Origin: Gammaproteobacteria bacterium
Lineage (GTDB): Bacteria; Pseudomonadota; Gammaproteobacteria; Pseudomonadales; Pseudohongiellaceae
Assembly: GCA_009922595.1 (NCBI GenBank)
Contig: RFVC01000002.1
Span: forward strand, 1 to 64,000
DNA: 64,000 nucleotides
Reading direction: 5' to 3'
Part shown: in pieces, positions 9,583 through 19,959 of the stretch
How the letters are laid out: every line of letters begins with the position of its first letter
Position numbering within the stretch: position 1 is the first letter of the stretch
The notes under the pieces: model-generated
The model's input: the letters and a program-made list of their open reading frames with translations, nothing else
Told to the model about the DNA's origin: nothing
The model's database searches: none
Translations under genes and position numbers: made by a program

Positions 9583-9807
9583 ACGGTCAACTCCTTGGCG
9601 CAGAGCATGGTGCATGCCTGTCTCGGACAGAATCGAACACAAGAAGGTAATCATCACAACCTTCGCCCCTGAAGAGAATGCCCTTAAGCTTTTTAGGGTG
9701 TTTTTTCCAGACATCAGGAAAAGCTCAAATCTCTGACGGATTTTTAGAAGTGCCATGAGCTAGTGTACTAAAGGCCAATCACCAGCATTAATATTTCAGC
9801 CGCAGAA

Positions 9808-9993
9808 TTGAAGGAATTCCGCAAGTTAACTTCAAGCAAGGATGATCGTGATGAATTGACAAGATTGGCCTTGCTTGTCGACCCCAGGCCGGTTTTTACC
9901 CTAGCGAAGCTTTACGAAATGATTCGCAACTTCAGCCCCGCTTCAAAAAAGCAGTTCAGGGTTTTCAAGGATATGGGCAACGCAATGCAGTAG
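9808..9993 (+). CDS. Small hypothetical protein
   Basis: A possible 61-residue basic protein read from a TTG at 9808; the frame stays open back to 9772 but has no ATG or GTG. It has no recognised domain. It is rich in K, R, F and L, with a helical look (LTRLALLVD, FTLAKLYEMIRNF), and ends KDMGNAMQ. The stretch between rsmD and this frame (9583-9807) has nothing I can identify. Coding status is uncertain because the start and ribosome binding site are poor. Confidence 0.35.
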   Translation: MKEFRKLTSSKDDRDELTRLALLVDPRPVFTLAKLYEMIRNFSPASKKQFRVFKDMGNAMQ

Positions 9994-10037
9994 CTGTCAT
10001 TATACGCACCAGGACCGTCTGGCGTTTCAGGCAGAAG

Positions 10038-10427
10038 CTATTCTTTATAAAAAACAAATTCTATTTCTACCGCTGCTCCCAGCGGCAGCGCATCAACGCC
10101 TACAGAGCTTCTGGCTGGCGGCGGCACATTAATTGAATTGAACAGAGCCTCCCAGGCTTCATTAAAGGCGCTAAAATCCTTAAAGTCGGCAGCAAACACC
10201 CTGGCAAAAGCGAGGTGTTCGAAACCAAGAGAAAACTCTTTCATGAGCACCTGCAGGTTTTCAAGAATCTTTTCTGTTTCCTTGCCGATGCCGCCTACAA
10301 CAAGTTCACCCATGTCATTGTCCAGAGCAATTAGTCCGCTGCAGTAATAATTTGAACCCGCCCTGACCATCTGGCTGTATTTGAATTTTGGTGGAACGAG
10401 CTTTTTTGATACTAGGTGTTCAACCAT
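10038..10427 (-). CDS. RidA family reactive intermediate deaminase
   Basis: A YjgF/YER057c/UK114 family protein (129 aa). RidA enzymes hydrolyse reactive enamines and imines made by PLP-dependent dehydratases. The catalytic arginine in PARSSVGV (about residue 105) and the acidic residue in VEIEFV near the C-terminus are both present, so an active deaminase is likely. It is the second gene on the minus strand after the NSS transporter (21 nt gap), suggesting cotranscription. That pairing hints at amino acid handling, which is inference. Pseudomonas has a RidA gene near spoT, but this copy is elsewhere. Confidence 0.88.
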   Translation of the reverse strand: MVEHLVSKKLVPPKFKYSQMVRAGSNYYCSGLIALDNDMGELVVGGIGKETEKILENLQVLMKEFSLGFEHLAFARVFAADFKDFSAFNEAWEALFNSINVPPPARSSVGVDALPLGAAVEIEFVFYKE

Positions 10428-10448
10428 GTCTGCTTTTGCTATTGCCTC

Positions 10449-11816
10449 CTAGAAAACCAGGTTATAAAACACTATCCCCATCACAAGAGTGACACCGTAT
10501 TTCAGCATGATCATCCAGCCATGATACAAGTGACTCTTGTTGAGAACCTTCAGCTCCTCCCGCGTTACGGCTTCAGGCAGCACCCAGCCAACAAACAGGG
10601 CGGTCATAAGGCCGGTAAGAGGCAGCATGATGTTGCTTGTGAGGTAATCAAAAATTCCAAAGAATGTTTGCTCAATTCCGGCAAATCCTAGTGGATGAAA
10701 ACCTGATAGCTTGTTTAACGACAGGACGGAAAGGAATCCAAGCACCCATATAACCAGGCCGCTGACTATAGCCGCTTTTTTCCGTGAACAGTTATCACGG
10801 CTTGTCAGCCAAGTAACAGGAACCTCAAGCATGGATATTGAGGATGTGATAGCCGCGAAAGCCAGCAGTATAAAAAACAGGGATCCAAAAATAAGACCGC
10901 CGGGCATGTTGCCGAATGCCAATGGAATCGTTTCAAATACCAGGCCTGGCCCTCCACCTGCATCAAGCCCATAAGCAAACACAATGGGAAAAATGGCAAG
11001 TCCTGCCAGCACAGCAACGATGGTGTCGGCAGAAACAATGATGGCCGCCGAATCAGAAATGGAGTCACTCCGCTTCAGGTATGAGCCGTAAGCCATCAGG
11101 GTTGTAGCCCCCACGCTGACTGAGAAAAAGGCCTGACCAAAAGCATCGACTATAACCCCGGCATTCAGGCGGCTGAAATCCGGGGTAAACAAGTATGCGG
11201 CAGCGGCCGTAAATTCACCTGCCACCATCGCATAGATAACCATCCCTACCAGGATCAGAAATAATAGAGGCATCATAAATTTAACGGCTTTTTCCAAGCC
11301 GCCTGATATGCCGTTGGCTGAGATATATATCGTGATCACCATGAAGAGGCTGTGGGCGCCCAGCACAGAAAGCCAGCTGTTATTGAATCCGTTGGAAATC
11401 GAGGTCGCTTCTTCAGGCGATACCCCCTGGAAAGTTCCGAGCATATTTTTAACCGCGTAGAAGATAGTCTCTCCACCAATCATGCTGTAGTAGGAAAGGA
11501 TCATGCTGGCAGTAAAAATGCCCATATAACCTATGATGACCCAGAAGGAACTGGCCTGGGATTCAATCACCAGTTTCTTCAGCGAATTGGTCGGACAGTC
11601 CTGGCCACGCCTACCAATCAGGAATTCACCTATGACCAGTGGCAAGGCGAGAAAGAATACTGACGCGATATAAACAAAAACAAATGCGCCACCGCCATTT
11701 TCACCGGTCGTATAAGGAAAGCGCCATATATTGGCCAGCCCCACTGACGAACCGACGGCGGCCATAATAAACAGCCAGCGTGATGACCAGTTTTCGTGTT
11801 CGTGAGATTGCTGCAT
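10449..11816 (-). CDS. Sodium-dependent neurotransmitter:sodium symporter (NSS/SNF) family transporter
   Basis: An inner-membrane sodium-coupled amino acid transporter of the LeuT family (455 aa). The start of TM1, SSVGLANIWRFPY, and the following ENGGGAF are the family signature and include the sodium- and substrate-binding unwound region. At 455 residues it matches the shorter bacterial members such as MhsT and Tyt1, which have eleven rather than twelve helices. The substrate is probably a neutral or aromatic amino acid but cannot be fixed. The RidA gene follows at 21 nt. It is divergent from coaD. Confidence 0.92.
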   Translation of the reverse strand: MQQSHEHENWSSRWLFIMAAVGSSVGLANIWRFPYTTGENGGGAFVFVYIASVFFLALPLVIGEFLIGRRGQDCPTNSLKKLVIESQASSFWVIIGYMGIFTASMILSYYSMIGGETIFYAVKNMLGTFQGVSPEEATSISNGFNNSWLSVLGAHSLFMVITIYISANGISGGLEKAVKFMMPLLFLILVGMVIYAMVAGEFTAAAAYLFTPDFSRLNAGVIVDAFGQAFFSVSVGATTLMAYGSYLKRSDSISDSAAIIVSADTIVAVLAGLAIFPIVFAYGLDAGGGPGLVFETIPLAFGNMPGGLIFGSLFFILLAFAAITSSISMLEVPVTWLTSRDNCSRKKAAIVSGLVIWVLGFLSVLSLNKLSGFHPLGFAGIEQTFFGIFDYLTSNIMLPLTGLMTALFVGWVLPEAVTREELKVLNKSHLYHGWMIMLKYGVTLVMGIVFYNLVF

Positions 11817-11912
11817 GAAGGATTTGCCCGGCTTATTTTATTGTTACTTACTGGAAAGCATCTGCAACCATAGCAGATTCAAGGGGCAGATGTACCACCG
11901 AAAATGAAGTGA

Positions 11913-12688
<776 letters not shown>

Positions 12689-12774
12689 GCGTAAAATTCT
12701 TTACCTGCCAAAGAGCGGGTCGCAATCGTAAGGGTATAAATCTGCCTGGCTCAATTTTATGGGACCCCTCTCGA

Positions 12775-13590
12775 TTATTTTTGGCACTGACTGCAATAAA
12801 CACTGGAGCGCTGGCCAAGACGTATTTCCTTCAAAATGCTCTTGCACTCTCGGCATGGCAATCCACCCCGTCCATAAACGTTGAGAGACTGCTTGAAATA
12901 TCCAGGCTCCCCATCTCCCCCGATAAAATCTCTCAGGGTTGTTCCCCCCACCTTGATTGCCTCAGCAAGAATCTGCTTGATATTGAAAGCAAGCAACTCA
13001 AACTTCTGCCGTGTGACTCTGCCAGCCGCACGGGCCGGCCTTATTCCGGATCGAAACAGTGCTTCGTTTGCATAGATATTGCCAACTCCAACTACCACAT
13101 GGCTGTCCATGATGAAAGTTTTCACGGCTGCCTTGCGCTTTCTTGACTGCCTAAACAAATAGTCGCCATCAAATTCCCCGGTCAGCGGCTCCGGCCCAAG
13201 ACTGACAAGCAGTGGATGGTCCATTGGATCGCCCTCTATCCAGTGAATACTTCCGAATTTTCGTGGATCACGGTAGCGAAGTGCATTGCCATCCTGAAGT
13301 CTGAAATCAACGTGATCATGTTTTTCAGCCGGTGTTTTGCCCGGCACTATGCGCAGACTTCCGGACATACCGAGGTGAATCATGACTGTGCCATTGCCGG
13401 TATCAATCAGCAGGTATTTACCCCTTCGCCCAACTGATTGCACTTTTCTGTCGGACACTAAGTCGCCCAGGTTGGCTGGAACCGGCCAGCGTAATTGCCG
13501 CTCACGTAGTTCAACACTGCGGATTTTTTTCTCAAGCACATGCGGCTCTATGCCGCAGCGAGTGGTTTCAACTTCAGGAAGTTCAGGCAT
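12775..13590 (-). CDS. mutM: Formamidopyrimidine-DNA glycosylase
   Basis: MutM/Fpg (271 aa) excises 8-oxoguanine and formamidopyrimidines and cleaves the abasic site. After Met removal the N-terminus is PELPEVETTR, with the catalytic proline and glutamate; the H2TH region contains GVGNIYANEALF. The C-terminal zinc finger has C246, C249, C266 and C269. The size matches E. coli MutM (269 aa). It is convergent with the coaD-yfhL pair and divergent from the hydantoinase. Confidence 0.97.
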   Translation of the reverse strand: MPELPEVETTRCGIEPHVLEKKIRSVELRERQLRWPVPANLGDLVSDRKVQSVGRRGKYLLIDTGNGTVMIHLGMSGSLRIVPGKTPAEKHDHVDFRLQDGNALRYRDPRKFGSIHWIEGDPMDHPLLVSLGPEPLTGEFDGDYLFRQSRKRKAAVKTFIMDSHVVVGVGNIYANEALFRSGIRPARAAGRVTRQKFELLAFNIKQILAEAIKVGGTTLRDFIGGDGEPGYFKQSLNVYGRGGLPCRECKSILKEIRLGQRSSVYCSQCQK

Positions 13591-13633
13591 AAGAAAGGAA
13601 GAAGGCTGTCACAGATAGGTCGTATTGTTTCGT

Positions 13634-13639
13634 TATAAT
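13634..13639 (+). promoter_or_regulatory. Candidate -10 box for the hydantoinase gene
   Basis: TATAAT sits 50 nt upstream of the chosen ATG at 13689 and overlaps the mutM leader region. The -35 match is poor. Confidence 0.35.
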
Positions 13640-13688
13640 GCTGCTGCTTGAAATGGCGGCAGGTAAACCAAATGGCTGGAGCAGTACC

Positions 13689-15695
13689 ATGATTCTGGGA
13701 GTTGATACAGGCGGCACATTCACCGACTTTGTCCTGCTGCGCTCTGTAAACAACGAAGAGGATGTCCAGCTCAGGGCCCATAAGGTGCTGTCTACTCCCC
13801 ATGCTCCGGAGGAGGCAATTCTACAGGGCATTCGGGAAATGGGTCTAGAGGATGCCGTCGACAAAGGGGATCTCATCATTGTGCATGGCAGTACCGTCGC
13901 TACCAATGCCGCACTTGAGGGTAAGGGGGCAACAACGGCCTTTATTACCAATACCGGTTTTCGGGATTTACTGACAATTGGCAGGCAAACCCGACCTGAA
14001 CTTTACCGGCTCGAAACACCGCCCATTCCACCGCCTGTACCAAGGGAGCTGTGTTTTGAAACAGCCGGGCGCCTGGACAGCCAGGGGCGGGAACTGGAAA
14101 AGGTGGATACGGAAATTCTGGACAGTGTCGTCAGGCTGGTTGCCGACCAAAAACCGCAGGCTATCGCCATAACACTACTGTTTTCATTCCTGGACAACAC
14201 CCACGAAAAGGAGGTTGCGGCTTACCTGGAAGAGCACCTCGATTACTCGCCCTTCATCAGCAGCTCACATGAAGTGCTGCCGGAATACCGGGAATATGAG
14301 CGCGGCATCGCCACTTGGCTGAACGCATCGTTGGGCCCATTAGTAAGCAGTTACTTACTTAGCTTGAAACGCAGTGTTTCCAAGTGCCGGCTTTCCATCA
14401 TGCAGTCAACTGGCGGCACAATAAGCGCAGACCAGGCCGCCATGAAGTCGGTTAATTTACTGCTTTCAGGCCCTGCCGGGGGACTGGCTGCAGCGGATTA
14501 CCTGGCCAGGCTTACAGGCAATCAGAAACTGATGACCTTTGATATGGGGGGAACCTCTACGGATGTAGCCCTCATGGACGGCGCTATTACGCTCACCAGT
14601 GAAGGGTATATTGGCAATTACCCGGTGGCCGTTCCGATGGTGGATATGCACACCATCGGGGCTGGCGGCGGTTCGATCGCCAGCCTGGATGCCGGCGGCC
14701 TTCTCCAGGTGGGTCCAAAGTCCGCCGGGGCCAGCCCTGGACCTGCCTGCTACGGAAAAGGTGGCAATAAAGCCACGGTTACAGATGCCAACCTGGTGCT
14801 TGGCAGGCTAATTCAGTCAGAATTTCTGGGCGGCGGCATGATCCTGGACCTCGACGCCGCCAGCGCTGCCATCCAGCCGCTGGCGAAAACCCTCGGGTTG
14901 AGCATTGAAGAGGCCGCGACAGGCATTATCCAGGTAGCAAATGAGCATATGGCCAGGGCGCTCAGGGTCATCTCGGTAGCGCGGGGCCACGATCCCCAGG
15001 ATTTCAGGTTGTGCTGTTTTGGAGGGGCCGGTGGGCTGCATATCTGCGCATTGGCCGATGCCATGGGCATGAAAAAGGCCATGGTGCCTGTGCATGGTGG
15101 CGTTCTCTCGGCCATGGGCATGTTCCTGGCGCCAGTACAACGCCAGCTGTCACTCACTCACCAGGCACCTTTAGTGGCCATTAAAGACGAGTCAATCGAT
15201 GCCATGTTTATAAGGCTCGAACAGAAAGGCTTGCAAGCGATTGAAAAAGAGGGCTTTTCTGTAGCAGAGTGCCATACTGAAAGAAGCCTGGACCTGCGTT
15301 ATACAGGACAGTCATCCTCGTTGAATGTCCCCTTCAACGCACGCCAGCAGGCCGTTGATGATTTCCATGCACTCCATGAACAGCGCTATGGACATCGCCT
15401 AGAGAGCCCGGTCGAGCTGGTCAATGTGCGTGTGGGAGTTAAAGAAAATAAAGCGCCGCCGACACTGGCCAGGCTTGACCAGGGAGCCGGCTCCTTGAGT
15501 CCCTCTAAAGAAAAGACAGTACATGGAATAAACGAAGCCGTAGCGTTAATTCACAGAAATGAACTGCTTGCAGGGGATTCATTTGATGGCCCCGCGCTGA
15601 TTTTGGAAACCAATGCCACCACCTGGATAGAACCGGGCTGGACCGTTGACTGTGATGAGTTTGGCAACCTGATGCTCACCAAGGCAATGGAATAA
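13689..15695 (+). CDS. Hydantoinase/oxoprolinase family protein (HyuA-like)
   Basis: A 668-residue ATP-dependent amidohydrolase subunit of the hydantoinase A/5-oxoprolinase family. The start at 13689 is preferred: it gives ILGVDTGGTFTDF, the actin-fold phosphate-1 loop, at the extreme N-terminus, and GGAG lies 8-9 nt upstream. A longer frame from 13638 lacks these. The second actin-like subdomain shows MTFDMGGTSTDVA and GPAGG. Such enzymes normally pair with a HyuB subunit, acetone carboxylase or N-methylhydantoinase partners; no partner is present here, so it is an orphan. Its substrate cannot be told from the sequence. Confidence 0.9.
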   Translation: MILGVDTGGTFTDFVLLRSVNNEEDVQLRAHKVLSTPHAPEEAILQGIREMGLEDAVDKGDLIIVHGSTVATNAALEGKGATTAFITNTGFRDLLTIGRQTRPELYRLETPPIPPPVPRELCFETAGRLDSQGRELEKVDTEILDSVVRLVADQKPQAIAITLLFSFLDNTHEKEVAAYLEEHLDYSPFISSSHEVLPEYREYERGIATWLNASLGPLVSSYLLSLKRSVSKCRLSIMQSTGGTISADQAAMKSVNLLLSGPAGGLAAADYLARLTGNQKLMTFDMGGTSTDVALMDGAITLTSEGYIGNYPVAVPMVDMHTIGAGGGSIASLDAGGLLQVGPKSAGASPGPACYGKGGNKATVTDANLVLGRLIQSEFLGGGMILDLDAASAAIQPLAKTLGLSIEEAATGIIQVANEHMARALRVISVARGHDPQDFRLCCFGGAGGLHICALADAMGMKKAMVPVHGGVLSAMGMFLAPVQRQLSLTHQAPLVAIKDESIDAMFIRLEQKGLQAIEKEGFSVAECHTERSLDLRYTGQSSSLNVPFNARQQAVDDFHALHEQRYGHRLESPVELVNVRVGVKENKAPPTLARLDQGAGSLSPSKEKTVHGINEAVALIHRNELLAGDSFDGPALILETNATTWIEPGWTVDCDEFGNLMLTKAME

Positions 15696-15953
15696 CACTG
15701 GATTTCCATCGATTACAGCCTCCTTTCCCTAGACAGTTTTCATGAGATTTACGCCTCAAAAGTGTTCAGGGCTGATTCAGCATGAAACATGCAGAATCAC
15801 CAGCATGGTAGGTTGGGAATACCGTCTAATATTTTCTTCAAAACGGTTGACCTTCCCGGCCCATAGGCGGAGGATAGTCGGTCCCGGATCTTGCCCTGAA
15901 CCGCCTGGACTGTACTGAATATGCGGACTTTAGGTATACAGAAAGAACTTGAG

Positions 15954-17021
15954 ATGAAGAACAAAGTCAAACAAGCACTGAAACAAACTTTGCGACTTCT
16001 GATTGGCATCTCTGCCATTATCCTGGCCGGCTGTCAGAGCACGTCCAGTTCCTCTTCGTCATCCTCGGCGCCGAGCATGCCAAGCTCAAGCTCTCCAAGT
16101 TCACCCAGCTCCGCACCGAGCATTCCAAGCTCATCTTCAAGTTCTCCCAGCTCTCCCAGCATGCCGAGCACATCTTCAGGAATGCCGAGCTCTTCGCCCA
16201 GTATGCCCAGTCAAAGCTCAAGTTCCTCAAGCTCCAACTCATCAAGCTCGAGCAGCTCCCAGTCGCAGAGTCAGCAGGCTGGACAGCAACAAGGTAGGCA
16301 GCAGTCATCCCAGGGCGGTTTCGAGTCATCTCCGCAGGTAGCCGGACAAAATGGTGCCGATTCTTCCAGCGCTCAGGGCTCCGGGGGACAACAGGCAGGT
16401 CATCAACAGGACGGACAGCAGTCGGGTGACGGAAGTTCATCTCCCCAGGTGGCAGGCAACGGTGGCTTTGAATCAGGCACCCAGGGCGGCAGCAATGGCC
16501 AGAACAGCGGCGTATTTGAAAGTTCAGGTGGCCAGGGCGGTGGCGATGATCCCTTTGCGGAACTGGAAGCCGGACGCGGCCAGGTAATGACCGCCGCAGA
16601 ACGCAGAGCAGCACTGGACGAGAGACTCAATGAAGGTTTTGCAGAATTCGATGGCATGATCCTGGGCGAACGTGAACGAGTCCAGGCCCAGGCAGACGAG
16701 GCTGGCAGTGACGTCATGGCTACCGGTGGCGGCGGCAGTGAAGGTGACGGTGAAAGCGGCAACTTTGAGCCACTGGTTATTGCCTCAGGCCCCGATGGTT
16801 CAACCGGCGGGGGTATCATGATTGGCGATGCCCGTCGGGAAGGCGAATTCAGCAATCAACAGGAAGAAACCTTCCCTGTTCCTGACGACATTCCGCCCGG
16901 TGCTAACGATGATGTCGTGGCAAGGCAGCTTCGCGAAGCTGCCATGAGTGAACCTGACCCCGAACTGCGAGAGGCGCTGTGGGATGAATACAGGGCTTAC
17001 ACGGGGCTCAGCACAGAGTAA
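15954..17021 (+). CDS. Serine-rich low-complexity lipoprotein
   Basis: A predicted outer-membrane lipoprotein of 355 residues and unknown function, first gene of the envelope cluster. The start is set at 15954 because MKNKVKQ begins a proper lipoprotein signal ending LAGC; a 33-nt longer frame from 15921 lacks this. After the lipid cysteine come about 80 residues made almost only of S, P, M and A, then a Q/G/S-rich stretch with repeats of GGFES and SSPQVAG. Then comes a charged segment (AAERRAALDERLNEGFAEFDG) and a conserved-looking C-terminus, VARQLREAAMSEPDPELREALW. The low-complexity part may be a flexible tether across the periplasm and the C-terminus the functional piece. This is inference. 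Confidence 0.82.
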   Translation: MKNKVKQALKQTLRLLIGISAIILAGCQSTSSSSSSSSAPSMPSSSSPSSPSSAPSIPSSSSSSPSSPSMPSTSSGMPSSSPSMPSQSSSSSSSNSSSSSSSQSQSQQAGQQQGRQQSSQGGFESSPQVAGQNGADSSSAQGSGGQQAGHQQDGQQSGDGSSSPQVAGNGGFESGTQGGSNGQNSGVFESSGGQGGGDDPFAELEAGRGQVMTAAERRAALDERLNEGFAEFDGMILGERERVQAQADEAGSDVMATGGGGSEGDGESGNFEPLVIASGPDGSTGGGIMIGDARREGEFSNQQEETFPVPDDIPPGANDDVVARQLREAAMSEPDPELREALWDEYRAYTGLSTE

Positions 17022-17131
17022 ATTTCACTTAATGACTACTTAATGGCAGCAATTTATTAGTAGTACAAAGAGCAATTAAATCCGTAAATACTGGCCGGCC
17101 AGAGCAGACAAGCAAAAACAAGGTACAAGGC

Positions 17132-18325
17132 ATGAACAAACTGATTCAATATGCACTCATCCTGATGTTAATGATGGGTGTCAGTGCTTGTGCTACACAA
17201 AACGTGAAAAGCACCACCTTCACTCCTATTGTCAGTGACAACGCCAGCACTCCCGAAGATGAACTGCTTGATATCGGGATAGCGATTTTCCAACCTGGGC
17301 TGGATGATATGCCGCGCAACCGGGAGGAACTGACCTTTTCCGATGTGCGCATGGCAGAAACCTACTTTACCTCCTATGAACTGGCCAATGCTCTACAAAA
17401 CAGCGGCAACTGGGGTGTTGTCAGGGTGGTCCCAGGCGATCTCTCTAGCTCAGATCTCGCGATAACCGGCACAATTTTGCAATCGGACGGCGAGACCATG
17501 CGCCTGCATATCAATATCAAGGACTCCACCGGGGTAACTTGGATAGATAAGGAGTACGAGGAAGTGGTCAGCAAGTTCAGCTACGACCCTCGCATGCGGC
17601 GCAGCGAAGATGCCTTCCAGGGATTGTTCAACAAGATCGCCAACGACCTGTACACCTTCAAGGAAAGCAATATTGAGCGGGAAGACACCCAGAGAATCAG
17701 GACCGTGTCTCAAATCCAGTTTGCCCGCAGCTTTGCCCCGCAGGTTTTTGACAGTTACCTCGAGGAAGGCCGCAATGGCATATTACAGCTGGCTCGCCTT
17801 CCCGCCGAGAATGATCCTATTCTGAACCGCATAGAAGATATTCGTGAACGCGACTTCCTGTACGTGGATGCCCTGCAGGATTACTACTCCAATTTCGTCC
17901 GCCAGATGCAGGTGCCCTACACCGAGTTCAGGCGCATGAGTTATGACGAGGTGATGAAAATGGACCGCCTTGCGGCAGATGCACGCCGCAACATGATCAT
18001 GGGTGTGGCAGCAATCATTGGCGGCCTGGCAGCGACCCAGAGCAACAACGCCACTGCCTACTGGTCGTCTCCGGTGATTCTTGCCAGCGGCGGGTGGCTG
18101 ATCAAGGATGCTTTTGCCAAGGGAGATGAGAGGCAGATGCACGTCGAAGCCCTTGCCGAGCTTGGCAACTCCCTGGAAATGGAAATTGCTCCCCAAACTA
18201 TCGAGCTGGAAGAAAGAACCATCACGCTTTCGGGCTCTGTTGAAGCCCAGTATGAGCAGTGGCGGGAACTGCTGGCTGACATTTATGCCAATGAAGTCGG
18301 GGAGGCAGAAAGCTCTGACCTCTAG
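17132..18325 (+). CDS. Hypothetical lipoprotein of the envelope cluster
   Basis: A 397-residue lipoprotein of unknown function. The signal ends VSAC, with A and T following the cysteine, which suggests outer-membrane sorting. The first domain (about 40-190) resembles periplasmic lipoproteins that build small alpha/beta folds (LLDIGIAIFQPG, LAITGTILQSDGETMRLHINI), a pattern like CsgG/LpoB-type N-terminal domains, though I cannot prove this. Residues about 290-335 hold two hydrophobic stretches around MIMGVAAIIGGLAA and SPVILASGGWLI that may insert in a membrane. It lies 110 nt after the serine-rich lipoprotein and 65 nt before the TPR gene, on the same strand. Confidence 0.85.
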   Translation: MNKLIQYALILMLMMGVSACATQNVKSTTFTPIVSDNASTPEDELLDIGIAIFQPGLDDMPRNREELTFSDVRMAETYFTSYELANALQNSGNWGVVRVVPGDLSSSDLAITGTILQSDGETMRLHINIKDSTGVTWIDKEYEEVVSKFSYDPRMRRSEDAFQGLFNKIANDLYTFKESNIEREDTQRIRTVSQIQFARSFAPQVFDSYLEEGRNGILQLARLPAENDPILNRIEDIRERDFLYVDALQDYYSNFVRQMQVPYTEFRRMSYDEVMKMDRLAADARRNMIMGVAAIIGGLAATQSNNATAYWSSPVILASGGWLIKDAFAKGDERQMHVEALAELGNSLEMEIAPQTIELEERTITLSGSVEAQYEQWRELLADIYANEVGEAESSDL

Positions 18326-18390
18326 TGCCGGCCGTATCACTGTAACTTAAGTGATGCCAGCAACTACCTGTTCCGGAGCAGCAGTTCACC

Positions 18391-19941
18391 ATGTCAGACT
18401 CAGAAAAAATCACTCCAGCGGACATCAATCTCTCCGCTGCGAAACCAGCTTCTGAACAATCCACAGAATCAGATGCGCCTGCACTTGGTGTCGAAGAGAT
18501 CAGGCGCTCTGACCTAGAGAAAAAGAAGCAGTCGCGGATCCTGGCCGGCATCTTTTTTCTTTTACTCGTGCTTGTTGGCGGCGTAATTTTCATCCTGCCG
18601 AAATTTATCTCACCGCCCGATCCTGCTGCCAGCAGGGTGGTTGTCGTCAACCAGCCGGTTGGTGCAGCCGCCCCTGCAAACCAGGTCTCACCTTTTGATG
18701 AAGCCCAGAAACTCCGGCAGAGGGAATCCGCGCAAAACGTTCTCGCCGAACTGCTTGATGTCCAGGAAACTCTCGAGGACAAGGAAGTAGAGGCGTGGGC
18801 ATCACTTGAATTCAACCGTGTATTTGAATTGGCCGAAATTGGTGATGAAGCTTACCGCGGACAGGAGTTCGTGACGGCCGAAGAATACTACCAGCAGGGT
18901 CTCGACATTTTGCTGTCGTTAGAGGCAAGCCTGCCCGATTTTTTTGCCGAATACATGGCCCAGGGAGACCAGGCCATCCTTGATGGCGACCCCGAGCTGG
19001 CTGAAGATTCTTTTAATATCGCCGTGCTGATAATGCCTGGCAACGACGAAGCCATTACCGGTTATGACCGGTCGCAGCAACTGGCCAAAGTTCTGGCCAT
19101 CATTGCCGAGGGCGAGGGGCTCCACGAAGCCGATGCCTTCGAGGAAGCCGCTGAAAAGTATCGTGAAGCGCTGGTTATAGATCCGGTTCATGTGGGCGCT
19201 AACGCCCTGCTGGAGCAGGCAAATACTGACATACTGGACCGCGACTTCTCTGCTGCAATGTCCCGTGGATTCGCCTCCCTGGGCGGCAACAATCCTGAAC
19301 AGGCGGAAAACGATTTTCGTGCGGCTCTGGCACTGAAACCCGAATCCCCTGAGGCCAATGCCGCACTTGAACAGACTATAAGCCAGATGACGCTGTCTGC
19401 CATCAACATACACCTTGATGCCGCGACCGGGTTCGAAAGTAATGAGCAGTGGCAGCAGGCGCTCAATGAGTATGATGCTGTACTGGTGATTGACCAGAAT
19501 CTGGTCACCGTTCGTGAAAAACGCAGAGGCGCAAACAGCCGTAACAACCTGGACAATTACCTGGAAACCATTAACAACGAACCTCTGAGACTGGCTGAAA
19601 GCAGCGTGTATCAGCAGGCCGTCGGCATCTACAACGAAGCCGTCAAAATTACTGGCAACTGGCCGCGATTGGACGGGCAGCTTGTCACGCTGAGAAGTTT
19701 CCTGGAGCGAGCCACTGAGCCGGTTGCCGTACGCCTGCAGTCTGACGGGCTGACCAGCGTCACTGTTTACCAGGTCGCCGAACTGGGCCAGTTCACCATC
19801 GAAACGCTGAACCTGACACCCGGCAGCTATGTTGCCGTCGGTGTGCGTGAGGGATACAGGGATGTCCGGGAAGAATTTATTGTCGGCTTTGATGGCCAGG
19901 CCCCAGTGATCACTGTTAAGTGCATGGAAGAGGTCCTTTAG
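18391..19941 (+). CDS. Membrane-anchored TPR protein with PEGA-like tail
   Basis: A 516-residue bitopic inner-membrane protein. A cytoplasmic N-terminus of about 47 residues, ending in the basic stretch EKKKQSR, is followed by one helix at about 49-70, placing the rest in the periplasm. Residues about 140-450 are tetratricopeptide-like repeats: AYRGQEFVTAEEYYQQGLDI, AILDGDPELAEDSFNIAVLI and HEADAFEEAAEKYREALVID are clear units. The last 70 residues (SGLT-like beta pattern ending VGVREGYRDVREEFIVGF) resemble a PEGA domain, as in the next protein. It is probably a scaffold in the envelope complex encoded around it. The next gene starts 18 nt downstream. Confidence 0.88.
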   Translation: MSDSEKITPADINLSAAKPASEQSTESDAPALGVEEIRRSDLEKKKQSRILAGIFFLLLVLVGGVIFILPKFISPPDPAASRVVVVNQPVGAAAPANQVSPFDEAQKLRQRESAQNVLAELLDVQETLEDKEVEAWASLEFNRVFELAEIGDEAYRGQEFVTAEEYYQQGLDILLSLEASLPDFFAEYMAQGDQAILDGDPELAEDSFNIAVLIMPGNDEAITGYDRSQQLAKVLAIIAEGEGLHEADAFEEAAEKYREALVIDPVHVGANALLEQANTDILDRDFSAAMSRGFASLGGNNPEQAENDFRAALALKPESPEANAALEQTISQMTLSAINIHLDAATGFESNEQWQQALNEYDAVLVIDQNLVTVREKRRGANSRNNLDNYLETINNEPLRLAESSVYQQAVGIYNEAVKITGNWPRLDGQLVTLRSFLERATEPVAVRLQSDGLTSVTVYQVAELGQFTIETLNLTPGSYVAVGVREGYRDVREEFIVGFDGQAPVITVKCMEEVL

Positions 19942-19959
19942 GGCTCGGCGGTACTTCCT

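Noticed and set aside
9475-9756. A 93-codon minus-strand frame overlapping the end of rsmD
   Set aside because: It covers about 100 bp of rsmD antisense, has no recognisable domain or good start, and its composition looks like a shadow frame.
9583-9807. Possible relic between rsmD and the small frame at 9808
   Set aside because: No stretch recalls a known family; frames are short and broken.
16045-16290. Short repeated DNA units that could suggest a CRISPR or satellite array
   Set aside because: The repeats are codon-level serine/proline repeats inside a lipoprotein gene, without constant repeat length or unique spacers.
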